Shown: positions 21,880-33,516 of the stretch, piece by piece
How the letters are laid out: each line of letters begins with the position of its first letter
Position numbering within the stretch: position 1 is the stretch's first letter
Origin: Sipunculus nudus
Taxonomy: Eukaryota > Annelida > Sipuncula > Golfingiida > Sipunculidae
NCBI GenBank assembly: GCA_026874595.1
Contig: CM049307.1
Coordinates: 77,352,643 to 77,416,642, forward strand
Reading direction: 5' to 3'
DNA length: 64,000 nucleotides
Notes under the pieces: generated by a model
Told to the model about the DNA's origin: nothing
Databases searched by the model: none
Seen by the model: only the letters and a program-made list of their open reading frames with translations
Position numbers and translations under genes: made by a program

Positions 21880-23272
21880 AGTTTTGCGCCACTTGGGTTT
21901 CCGGAGAACTCCTCCGTAACCACTGGGCAATTTTTTTTTTTAATTTGGAATTATGATCGGGTCACATGTGAACTGCTGCGCCCTCATTTTTTGGTTGACC
22001 TCTGACCTTTCCATTCTGCCCAACGGTCATTTATACGTCTGTTTCCACACATAAACCCACATATCTCGGGAACCGTTTGACCGATCAGGCTTAACATTTT
22101 GCACAAATGTAGCCCTTGGATAGCTTTATAACACACACTAAAATGGTGGCACCACCTGCAACCGTTTTTGCACAGCGTCCATCTGTTTATCTGTCTTGGG
22201 ATAAAATCCCTCATATCTCTGTATAGGTTGGACTTATCTACCTTAAATTTTGCATGTGTATACATCCTGGACAGCTTTCCTGATTTTATGACAGGTGGCG
22301 CCACCTACATTCATGTTCACGCTGCAGACATTCAAACTCAAAACTCGGGAACCGTTTGACCGATTTGGCTCTAATTTTGCTTGTGTATAGAACTCATATA
22401 GCTCTTTATCCTACGCAAAATTGATGGCGCCACCTGTAACAATTTTTGCACAGCGTCCATCTGTTTATCTGCCTTGGGATAGAATCACTCATATCTCCGC
22501 AGTGGTTTGACATATCCACCTTAATTTTTTCAGGTTTATACATGCTTGACAGCTTTTTTTATATGTTGACAGGTGGCGCCACCTTCATTCACGTTTACGC
22601 TGCAGACATCCTAGCTCATATCTCGGGAACCGTTCGACCGATTGGGCCAAAATATTGCATGTTTATAGATCTCACATAGCTCTTTATCATACGCAAAACT
22701 GCAACCACCTACAACCATTTTTTGCACAACGATCGTCTGTTTGTCTGCCGTGGGATAAAATCACTCATATCTCGACAGTGGTTTGACATATCTGCCTAAA
22801 ATTTTGCATGTTTATACATCTGGATAGCTTTCTCGATTTTCTGGCAGGTGGCATCACCTACATTTATGTTTACGCTGCGGACATTCCGGCTTATATCTCA
22901 GGACTGGTTTGACATATCCCCCTGAAATTTTGCACATGTATAGATCTCACATAGCTCTTTATCAAACAAAAAATTGGTACGGCCACCATTTTTGCACAGC
23001 GTCCTTTTGTTTGTCTGCTGTCGGATAAAACCACTCGTACAGTAGTGGTTTGACTTATTTGCTTGAAATTTTGCATATGGTTACCATTTGGACACTTTTC
23101 TGGATTTTGTGGTAGGTGGCGCAACTGAACACATTACGGCTGCAGACATCCATGCTAATATTCAACACCTCACTCTATTTCCTCTTGCCACTCAATCCAT
23201 GCCTTCACCCGTCCCACTCTGATTTCGACGGATACACGAAGTCGCTTGTGGACTACCTGTATTCTAGTTAAG
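21880..23272. repeat. Minisatellite element, ~277-bp period, copy 1
   Basis: About four units, each with ATATCTCGGGAACCGTTTGA, TCACATAGCTCTTTATCATA, TTTTTGCACAGCGTC and ACAGGTGGCGCCACCTACAT-like segments; exact palindromes lie at 22294-22305 and 22572-22583. The block opens with CACATGTGAACT...TTGACCTCTGACCTTTCC and closes with CACTCAATCCATGCC...CTACCTGTATTCTAGTT. Both ends recur at the matching places in copy 2 (28345-29492), so the array is part of a bounded element and not just free satellite. Confidence 0.85.
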
Positions 23273-23977
23273 ATATACATTCATGTTTATATGGCAGGCC
23301 TTAGAAGCGTGGGGGTTCACATTAGGCCCTACATCTGACACTACATTTAAAAGGTTTTTCCTTGATTGAAGAATCACAGACTCGTGTGAAGTCTTATATA
23401 TGATCCAAAGAAAAAGTATTTAAAAGAAGGACAAGAGATAAATGAACAAAAAAGGAACAAACATAAAATTGTCCATGGCACCACAATTTGTTTTAGAATC
23501 GGCCATTGCTGAGAAAATTTTATTGGTAGTGTCAACATTCACAGATCACGTGCACTTATTAAGTCCATTCGACAATGTGTTGGTGACAGTTCTGAAAAAT
23601 TGGTCGGGCCAATTTTCTTCAAAGTTTGTATGGTCACAGGCACAATGTGGTGTGGAAATTGCAGAAGAATGATGACCGGATGACGGACAACATACATATG
23701 TCACGTCATTGCTTTAGCACCGCACGGAGCTAACAATTAAGATTTTAGATAACAACAAAATTCAAGGCCAAGCCAAATGACATCATGGTATAAAACAATT
23801 AACACAAGTTCACATAATTTATTATTGATTTAACAATACCTGACAGGTTATGTTACTGACAGATGAAATGTTACAAATATCTCAGCATTATTATGATGGA
23901 GATCAGAATTATAAATTATTGTTTCAGAGGGAATAACCAAATTTTGTTATGTGTCACTTGTTCCATCTTTATGCACA
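23273..23977. other. No gene seen
   Basis: AT-rich spacer before Helitron copy B. The open frame at 23442-23672 has no recognisable domain. Confidence 0.4.
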
Positions 23978-24980
23978 TCTAATACTTATAAAAGGAAATC
24001 GCTCCAACTCTGTCCTCAATGTTCTCTGAAACCGCATTTCGTATGACACTGTTCCATACCCCATTTCAACGGTTATTATCCCCGTAGTGACATTGGCGAT
24101 AAAAGAATAAATCATTTTTTAATGTACATATAGTTTGGAGTGATTTTTCCTTTTTTAATGACTTGCACGGAGGTTAGAACGTGCACAACGGAACTGTCTT
24201 CGGTAATTACCGGAATGTGTTCATCGTGGTCACTCAGCCTCAAACACAAGATTAAGGACTATTGTTCATATGAATTTGGTCGCTTCAATGAGGGATTTAA
24301 GCATGTCTGGCTTACGTTTGACCAAGGCTTTGACCCACGTGTGTCGTCAGTAAAAGGGAAAACCACATGTTTCTCGCTTTATGAAATAGAGGGTTAAACC
24401 CAGGAGGATTGATGACAAAACCTAATTCAAGGTCCCAATTTCAGGAACAGGGTTGGGCTGAGTTGGGATGGTGGCGGGGGTTCAGGCCTCAAAATTGGAA
24501 TGATACGATGAAAAGAAAGGTCGCGGTGGCTGAAAATGGGATACGGACCCTCTGCATGGAGTTCTGTTGAATCCGGGGTTTGCATATTTCTGTTTCTTTC
24601 TTCAGGAACAATTTCCCTGCAATGTACATTAAATTAATCTTTCATGTGTTCCTCACATCAACCTAAAATTTATACATCCAACAATAGGATCCAGTCAAAT
24701 ATCATCGAAAACCTGAATGCCCCGCGTCTAATTCCGGTTCCGAAAGTAAACATCATCACTGACCAGGTCTTCATGGTAACCATACGGGGGTATTTCACGA
24801 GCACAGGCCACAAATTAAATAAAAAAAATATTTATACATATCTTATTGAGACAGTATCCCAGTGAAAACCTATATTTTCTTTTAACTTTTAGAATAAAAA
24901 ATGAGCCAAATTTCCATATCTCAGTTAATATATCTCCCCAACCCCGGTAAAATCCTCGGTATACAGGGTTTATCAGCTGG
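23978..24980 (+). mobile_element. Non-autonomous Helitron-like element, copy B
   Basis: Starts TCTAATACTT after host A and ends TTTATCAGCTGG before host T. This fits a Helitron (5' TC, 3' CTRR, insertion between A and T). The 3' hairpin is decayed (CTCGGTATACAGGG) compared with the perfect one in copy A. The 1003-bp length matches copy A without large gaps. Several open frames cross it, but none is conserved between the two copies. Confidence 0.8.
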
Positions 24981-25080
24981 TGTATTTATAAATACAATTA
25001 CTTTATGCGGTCAACATGTTTGGGGTTCAGAATTTTACGTGCTTCTTCTAAACCTGCGGTCTTACAGGGTGTACCTAAAG

Positions 25081-25218
25081 CTTGACCTGAGGCTGTGTCA
25101 CAGGCTTGATCTGAGGCTGTATGACAGGCTTGACCTGAGGCCGTGTGAAAGGCTTGACCTGAGGCTGTGTGACAGGCTGGACCTAAGGCTATGTGACAGG
25201 CTGGATCTGAGGCTATGG
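25081..25218. repeat. Minisatellite, 24-bp unit, about six copies
   Basis: Unit CTTGACCTGAGGCTGTGTGACAGG repeated with few changes, starting 100 bases past the end of Helitron copy B. In one frame it would read as repeats of LDLRLCDR. The surrounding frame (24901-25302) begins inside the Helitron and is not conserved, so I read it as non-coding. Confidence 0.85.
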
Positions 25219-25509
25219 TTCATCTGTTACATCAGCTCTAGCAAAGTCACCATCAGTGAAATTATCTCGCTTGACAGGCCACAAACCTGGAAAATCCTAT
25301 AAAGTTGATGCTCCACTTTTCTTCCTCATTGGATTCTCATGAGGAAATGAACGACGACATGTTCATGAGGTAGTTTTAAGTAGGGCCTATGACCTAATTG
25401 CAGCCTTAAATAGGGATTTTATGTTTCATTTTAGCAGTTACTACGGTTATTTGATAGTAAGCTTAGTCATATATAACGTTACATGATTTTCATGTAGAAA
25501 AAACTTGTA

Positions 25510-25965
25510 TTTGATTTTTAACTCAGCTGACTGAAATTCATCTGAGCAAAAGCGATCACCCTTTGTCCGGCGTCCGTCCGAATGTCAATTAACCAGGCAC
25601 AAATCATAACCATTGCACCTAGTATCTTCTAACTTGACATTTAGATCTATTTTATCCATATCCTCTGAGCTAAGCTCCAGTTGAATTGGGACACCACCTT
25701 CAAAATTTGGCATTCAGATGTCTTCTTAGGCAGCTGAGCGTCATGGGTCCCTTGTTATCCTTGGTGCATACCGGGAATCAATCCCAAAAATATATAATTA
25801 TGCAAAAGTCCATCACAAAATTTTCAGATTGGTCGGAAATGCAGTTTAAAGAATATTTTTCCACCAAGGATGAAGACCGTGTTGAACCTGTTAGGTGTTT
25901 GAATTTAAATTGTCATTTTTTAGCTCAGCTGACTTTCAGTCATGCTGAGCTATAGCAATCACTCC
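25510..25965. repeat. Left-hand leader of the 340-bp array
   Basis: TTTTTAACTCAGCTGACTGAAATTC at 25517 and TTTTTAGCTCAGCTGACTTTCAGTC at 25917 are a direct duplication of a leader. Each is followed by CA..CACTCCTTGTCCG(T/G)CGTCCGTC or the like. A matching inverted phrase (CAGTCAGCTGAGCGTCATGA) lies at 29639, so 25.5-29.7 kb may once have been bounded as one unit. Confidence 0.55.
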
Positions 25966-25969
25966 TTGT

Positions 25970-28335
25970 CCGTCGTCCGTCTGTCCGTCTGTCCGTTAAC
26001 CTGGCACAAATCGTAACCGCTGGAATTAGAATCTTGTAACTTTACATTCTGAGAGGTCAATGAAAAATCTCCTTGGAAACCAGAAATTAGGTCTCTGTTA
26101 CCCATATCCTTCCAGCTATTGGGCCCCAAAGTACCCCCCAGAAAAGTCCAAAATTTCATACAAAACCTTCAATATCTGATTAACTACTTGACTGATGGTC
26201 ATGATTTTTGGCATACATATTGATCATGAGATGTTCCATCACTTCCTGAAGACTGGTGGCGCCACCTGTATTTTTTTTCGATTTTTTTTCGAATTTTTTC
26301 TCTATTTTTGATACCTTTAAAAATGTGAACATCTGTTAACAAGGCACAAATCGTAACGACTGGACCTAGAATCTTAATTCTTGACACACTGAGAGGTTCA
26401 TGAAAAATATCCTTGGAAACCAGAAATTAGGTCTCTGTTTACCATATCCTTCGAGCTATGGGGCCCAAAAGAACCCCCCAGAGTAGTCAAAAATTCCATA
26501 CAAAAACTTCAATATCTCAATAACTACATCACTGATGGTCATGATTTTTGGCATACATATTGATTATGAGATGTTCCATCAGTTCCTGCAGACTGGTGGC
26601 GCCACCTGTATTGTTCGATTTTTCACGATTTTTTCCTCTATTTTTGAGACCTTTAAGGATGCTGTCATCTGTTAGCTTGGCACAAATCGTAACGACTAGA
26701 CCTAGAATCTTCATTCTCGATACACTGAGAGACCTATGGAAAGTCTCCATGGAAACCAGAAATTAGGTCTCTGTTACCCATATTCTTTGAGCTATGGGGC
26801 CCCAAAGTACCCCCAAGAAAAGTAAAAAATTTCATACAAAAACTTCAATATCTCATTAACTACTTGACTGATGGTCATGATTTGTGGCATAACTATTGAT
26901 CATGAGATGTGTCATCACTGCCTGCAGACTGGTGGCGCCACCTGCATCGTTGGATTTTTTATGATTTTTTTTTCTCTATTTTTAAGACCTTTCAAAATGT
27001 GAACATCTGTTAACAAGGCACAAATCGTAAAGACTGGACCTAGAATCTTAATTCTTGCCACACTGAGAGGTCCGTGAAAAATCTCCTTGGAAACCAGAAA
27101 TAAGGTCTCTGTTACCCATATCCTTCGAGCTATGGGGCCCCAAAGTACCCCCGCCCCCCAGAGTAGTCAAAAATTTCATACAAAAACTTCAATATCTCAA
27201 TAACTACATCACTGATGGTCATAATATTCGGCATACATATTGATCATGAGATGTATCATCAGTTCCTGCAGACTGTTGGCGCCACCTTTATTGTTTGATT
27301 TTTTTACGATTTCTTCCTCTATTTTTGAGACCTTTAAGGATGCTGTCATCTGTTAACGTCGCATAAATCGTAACGACTGCACCTAGAATCTTCATTCTTG
27401 ACACACTGAGAGACCTATGAAAAGTCTTCATGGAAACCAGAAATTAGGTCTCTGTTACCCATATCCATTGAGATATGGGGCCCCAAAGTACCCCCCAGAG
27501 TAGTCAAAAATTTCATACAAAAACTTCAATATCTCAATAACTACATCACTGATGGTCATGATTTTTGGCATACATATTGATCAAGAGGTGTTTCATCAGT
27601 TCTTGCAGACTGGTGGCACAACCTGTATTTGTTCGGGTATTTTTTTACGATTTTTTTCCTCTATTTTTGAGACCTTTAAGGATGCTGTCATCTTTTAGCG
27701 TGGCACAGATCGTAACAACTGGACCTAGAATCTTCATTCTCGATACACTGAGAGACCTATGAAAACTCTCCATGGAAACCAGAAATTAGGTCTTTGTTAC
27801 CCAACCCTAGAGCTATGGGGCCCCAAAGTACCCCCCAGAGTAGTCAAAAATTTCATACAAAATCTTCAATATCTCAATAACTACAACACTAATGGTCATG
27901 ATTTTCGGCATACATATGGATCATGAGCTGTGCCAATAGTTTCTGCAGACTGGGTTCGCCACCTCTATTTTTTTTCAAATTTTTACGATTTTTTTTTCTC
28001 TTTTTTTGAGACCTTTAAAGATGTGGTTATCTGTCAACAGGGTACAAATTGCAACAACTGGACCTAGAAACTTCATTCTTGTCATACAAGGAGGCCCATG
28101 AAGAGTGCCTGTGGAAACTTGAAATTAGGTCTCTGTTACCCATATCCTTCAAGCTATAGGACTCTGAAGTATCCCTAAGAATAATGGACAATTTGATACA
28201 AAAGCTGAAGTATCTGAACAACTAATGCAGAGATCACCATGATTCTTTGCATGGATATTGACCATTAAGTGTTTTTATTAGTTTCTGCAGACTGGTGGAG
28301 CCACCTGTATTTTTGTATCCTCCAAAACGAAGTTT
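25970..28335. repeat. Minisatellite array, ~340-bp unit, about seven copies
   Basis: The phrase GATGGTCATGATTTTTGGCA recurs at about 26192, 26535, 26872, 27216, 27553 and 27893, with a weaker seventh at 28237. Each copy has CAGACTGGTGGCGCCACCTG (exact core at 26255, 26595 and 26931), CTATTTTTGAGACCTTTAA, AATCGTAACGACTGGACC, CTCC(T/A)TGGAAACCAGAAAT and GGGGCCCCAAAGTACCCCC. Copies differ by a few per cent to perhaps 15 per cent. Non-coding. Confidence 0.92.
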
Positions 28336-28344
28336 TGCAGATAC

Positions 28345-29492
28345 TATGTTTTTGACCGGGTTCCTCCGCCGCCACGTTTGTTTCCAGAGAGCTCCTCTGA
28401 GAAAAATGGACCGATTTTTCCGAAACTTACACTAATTATCTAGTCACATGTGAACTAGTGCCTAACCAATTTGTGTTGACCTCTGACCTTTCCCCTCTAT
28501 CCAGCATCCATTTGTGCGTCTGATCCACACATAAACCCTCATATCTCGGGAACCGTTTGACCAATCAGGAAATAAAATTTATACAAATGTAGCCCTTGGA
28601 TTGCATTATAACATACACAAAAATGGTGGCGCCACCTGTAACCATGTTTGCACAGTGTCCATTTGTTCATCTGCCTTGGGTTAAAATCACTCATATCTCT
28701 GCAGTGAATTGACTAATTCACCTGAAATTCGGCATGCATATACATCCAGGATAGCTTTCTTGATTTTATGACAGATGGCGCCACCTACATTCACGTTCAC
28801 GCTGATCACATCCAAGCTCATATCTCAGGAACCGTTTGACCGATTGGGCCAAAATTTTGCATGTGTATAGATATCACATAGCTCTTTATCATACGCAAAA
28901 CTGGTGGCGCCACCTGCAACCATTTTTGCACAGCGTCTGTCTGTTTTCTGCTGTGGGATAATGTCACTCATATCTCGGCAGTGGTTTGACATATCTGCCT
29001 AAAATTTTGCAGTTTTATACATCCTGGATAGCTTTCTTGATTTAATGACAGTTGGCGCCACCTACATTCTAGTTTATGCTGCAGATATCCGAGCTCATAT
29101 CTCGGGAATGTTTGAACGATTGGGCCAAAATTTTCCATGTGTATTGATCTCACATAGTTCTTTATCATACACAAAACTGGAGGGGCCACCTGCAACCATT
29201 TTTGCACAGCGTCTGTCTGTTTGTCTGCCGTCGGCTAAAATCACTCATATACATGTAGTGGTTTGACTTTTCTGCCTAAAATTTTGCATATGTATACAAC
29301 TTGGACAGCTTTCTGGATTTGTGGTAGGTGGCACAACCTGCATACACATTTAGGCTGCAGACATCCATGCTAATATGCAACATACCTTACTCTATTTTCC
29401 CTTGCCACTCAATCCATGCCTCACTTCAACCGTTCCACTCTGATTTTTGGCGGATACACGTAGTCACTTGTCGGCTACCCGTATTCTAGTTT
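28345..29492. repeat. Minisatellite element, ~277-bp period, copy 2
   Basis: Same orientation and same end sequences as copy 1 at 21880-23272, with about three units. Exact GGTGGCGCCACC palindromes lie at 28625-28636 and 28903-28914. It abuts the 340-bp array directly. Confidence 0.85.
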
Positions 29493-29699
29493 TTAAAGTT
29501 TACACATTTTTTCTCTATTTTTGAGATATATTAATACAGACTAAATCTTGGCCTGTTGGTTAATCTGTTTGATGCTTCAGTTGAATGGGTATATACTACC
29601 ATTCTGATGATAAAATTTCCTTTAGCGAATCTCTTCCCAGTCAGCTGAGCGTCATGACCCATGGGTCACTTGTTATATAACCCGTTCCTGCACACATGG

Positions 29700-30495
29700 T
29701 AGTGCGGGTTAGTGATGTGGTAGTGGCGCGCGGAAAAAAAATCCACAGGTTATATTGTACCCGGTGTTGAAATTTATATAAAACTCGTATGATATTCCCA
29801 TATTTATTTTATTTTCTTTACGGTTGGCATTGGCCTCCGGGTGCATGTCGATTGTGACCAGTATACGTTCAGGACCTTTGGGGTCAGGTTTTTTTCAAGG
29901 ACGTTCCTCTAAACGTATAAGGTTGGGTGAAATCTGTATGAATTTTTAAAATAGAATCTATTTCATAAGGGCGTTATTGGCCTTGGTAAACGGATAGTTA
30001 ATATCCTTTTTTTTGCACCCGTATCTTTGGTAATAATTGATTATGATGAAACATATCTTTGGGTTGTTTTTTAGTACCCGTAAACCCAGTATGGTACTAT
30101 TCCTGTATCATATTGTATCATGAACATTTTTCTCCTTTTTAAAATCGCCTGTATCTTTATGATATATGTTTATCTTTATGATATTATGTTTAAATCCTTA
30201 GATGTTTTTTAATGTTTTCGTCCATTTCAATACGATATTCTTGTTTGTTTGTGAGTGCGGTTATTTTTTTTTTTAATTTCGCGCTTGGAAAAGTAATTCC
30301 GTAAGTCAAGTTGTATTTTAAAGTATTGATATTACCATCTTCTGTGTGCTTTGCTTTTAGTCTTATTAAGGGTACTGTACTGTCTTTGAAAAGAATGCCG
30401 TTTAAATTTAATTTGGATATTTTATCACATATTTTTTTAATTAGGTCGTGCAATGCTTTAATTGGTCCAAGAGGCACAGTTAATTGCAGAACTGG
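29700..30495 (-). pseudogene. Coding-like stretch of unknown identity
   Basis: On the minus strand a 104-codon open frame between stops runs from about 30500 to 30190. It contains PLGPIKALHDLIKKICDKI and FKDSTVPLIRLKAKHTEDG and ends ENIKKHLRI-stop. A second open piece about 300 bases further along (near 29900-29730) reads KKPDPKGPERILVTIDMH and then KENKINMGISYEFYINF. Both have a lysine-, isoleucine- and asparagine-rich composition like real AT-rich genes, and they differ from the low-complexity frames around them. I do not recognise the family. Stops separate the pieces, so it is probably a broken gene, possibly viral or transposon-derived; that last point is a guess. Confidence 0.3.
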
Positions 30496-30499
30496 TTTG

Positions 30500-32850
30500 A
30501 CCGATCATCACATTTGACACTCAGGTGTTTTCACGTACATAATATAACGTCTGTTGCAAAATATATCGGGGATAGCTGCAGCCATCAGAACCAACTTTTA
30601 TCGGAACACTGACTATGTGGCTGGTATGCAAATGAAGTCATCAATGGTGTCATATCTTAGAAAGAGGTGGAGTTCTTACCTCTGGAAAAGCCGCTACGTT
30701 TTTAGCCATTGTTGGTTGGTTGTTGGCTGGATAAAGCAAAAACTTCCAAAAAGAATTAAAAAAAAAACTTTGTCGAGGCGTTGACAAGGACCAAATAAGT
30801 CTTACCCCATTAAATGATCATGCAGATCCAAATTTAGGGGAAGATCGGTTTGTTAAATTTGATATGTCGTAGGTATATGCGCTCTACTGAATGCTATTTT
30901 TAGTTCTTAATCAGCTCAGCTAGAGCCCCCTTGTGGGTAATGATGGTACTGGAAAATATTTCAGCTCAGATTTTTTTTATCAGCATTATGTTCATTTGGA
31001 TTATATTTTTTTAAATTTGAATGGGGGGGGGGGGGGTAATGACCAAGTATTTAATATAATGTCGGGGAAAGATAACTTCTAAAATATTAAAGCTTTTTAT
31101 GTGCAGTTTGCTTCTGTTGTTGACAGGTTGCAATGGGCCTGCAATTTTTTTAAAATCCTGCAAGAATTAATGGCACAGATTATGTGAGCGTACCAAACTG
31201 TAAAGAAGATTCAATTCGTAATTTATGTTTAAAAAATATTTTCAGGGGCCTGGGGAGCTTGGTGTTATTATGTTATTATCTTCAGATTTATAGTACCATG
31301 TGTTTTGGACGCAGAGGTGATAAAAGCTTCATGATTGTGTTATAATGTCAAGCATATATTATTTGTACTTTGAAGAATTTACTCTAATAAATAATTTTAA
31401 CTATATGGGTATAAATCAAATTAGAATTTTATATACACGTTATTAAATTTCAGAAACGGTGTATATTTATTTTACGTGATATAGGTGCAACTTTAAAACT
31501 ATATTTTCAAGGCAGGCATTAACAAAGTACCCTCTAGTGTCTGTATCTCAATTATTTTTTTCAAGGCAATCTTTCATGATTTTAAGCAGTTTCCCGAAAC
31601 ATTCTTTACTTACATAATCAGTCTTTTCTAAGAGAGCAAAACTGCACCCAGTGTAGACAAGATAACACAGTTCCTTCAACAGAGTGACCGTCTGACCGAC
31701 AATTTTCATCAGACAAATCATATCACGACGGTGACCAACGGATGTCTTCTTTTCTAACCTTTTACAAGGCTTTCGACTTTGTCCATCATATTTTACTGCT
31801 TTTCAATTGTTATTCTTCAATTTAATAAATGATAAATTGTGTGTATATAACAAGTTATGTAAATAAGGTATGGTTTTCAGGCACTTTTTTCAGAAATCAC
31901 TGCGGGCGGGCGGTATTTTATTTTTTACCTTTTTTCGTATGTTTCTATAAATTTGTCATATGATCAGGAAAAAGCATGTAAATAACAGGTTTGTTTTTGC
32001 TAAACAGGTAAGGGCAGTACATAACAAAGGAAATCGTATCAAAAAATGTATTATTTTATCTTCACTTGTTACTGTTCACTGCATGCTTAGACTAAGAACA
32101 AGTTATGAAGATTTTGTTACAACTTGTGACCCAATAGTTCGCAGGGTACACGTGGTCAAATTTGTGACAGATGATGCAAATGGAATAAAATAACAGCTAT
32201 GGTTAATCATTGGATCTTTAGGTTCAAAATCATGGTTTCTTACTTTTTATATATTATTCTTACTAGCTTATTACCTTTTGGAATGAAAAGAAGATATTGA
32301 AATTGATGTAAAAATTGTGCATGAGTTTTCCCTGTTCCACTCAAATAATATATATAAGAAACTAGATTGATGTATATTGTACCAGTTAAGTTTTATTAAA
32401 GCCCAGATTTGCACAGTTATACCTGCATCTATGAGAAAAACTTCTGTAGAAAGGCTAGTATGATTATAAAGAACAGGTAGTCCTGGAGTATTATTATATA
32501 AAAAATAAAGAAACCTATTATAACTAAACATTCATATTAAACAGTATTTTTAAAAAAAATTAACAACACTTTAAAGATATGTTCAGATGTTGCACTGTGC
32601 AGTCTGAAATATACTGTAACTTAGAATAGTGAAACACCGATTTCAATCAAAATACGATAAATAAGGCTGTACTCGACACACAGATGTGAAGCTTCTGATA
32701 GATGGCACAAATTTCCAAAATATGGAAAAGAACCCCCCCCCCCCTCCCCCTTAGAACACACTTGAGATCATTCCTGACAATTCAAGACCAATATTGAGCA
32801 TTTCTGAGGGCCAGAGAGGAGTTGCATTACAACAATTAAGTGCCACTCTC

Positions 32851-32884
<34 letters not shown>

Positions 32885-33030
32885 CATGATTTGCAAAATT
32901 AGGCTCTCCCAGTGTGAATGACCCAAAAATCGAAAGAGTAAGCTAAGTATTTTTAGAGTAATGCATGCTGGTATGAAATATTCTGTTCCATGTATTTTTG
33001 TTATTCTTTTTTATGCATGCTTGTTATTGT
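30500..33030. other. No firm gene; possible LINE scrap
   Basis: AT-rich DNA with a G-run at 31024-31036 and (TA)n at 32853-32882. Around 31735-31795 one frame reads FLTFYKAFDFVHH, resembling motif A of LINE reverse transcriptases (DFSKAFDxVxH). It is too short and isolated for a call. Confidence 0.35.
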
Positions 33031-33516
33031 TGCATTTGTAGAAAAAGATGCCAAGGAGGATATGACGGAGGAAAATGTAGGTTCCTTGAAGATAATATCT
33101 TCTTTAAAATTATATTAATAGTTTAATAATTTACAGTTTCAACTGTATTAGACTTTTTTAGATTCAAATAATTTCTATCAATATTAACCATAGCTATTTA
33201 TCAGTTGCCATTGTCCATATCCTTAAACAGATCACATTATTTATCCAAATATACAAGTTAAACCATTCATAAATTATGAAAAAAATGTTAAAGAATGGAA
33301 GAAGTAGTGAAGCTTAAGTAGTGACTAGCAGCTGCAGTTTCATATATATACTTTCATCTTCAGATGTATGTATGAATGATCACTCATTTGATCCCATGTT
33401 TGAAAAAGAAAATGTTCCTAAGGCATAAATAACAACAAATAAAACCCAATTCAAGTAATTTATATCCCCATTTGTTGATAAACACCCTCTCATACAGATT
33501 TATTTTCCCAAATCAG

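Noticed and set aside
24901-25302. 133-codon frame with LDLRLCDR repeats as a repeat protein
   Set aside because: It starts within the non-coding Helitron end and owes its openness to the 24-bp minisatellite.
31720-31800. KAFDFVHH-like string as a LINE reverse transcriptase
   Set aside because: A single motif without neighbouring domains; also seen weakly near 46750-46790. Could be chance.
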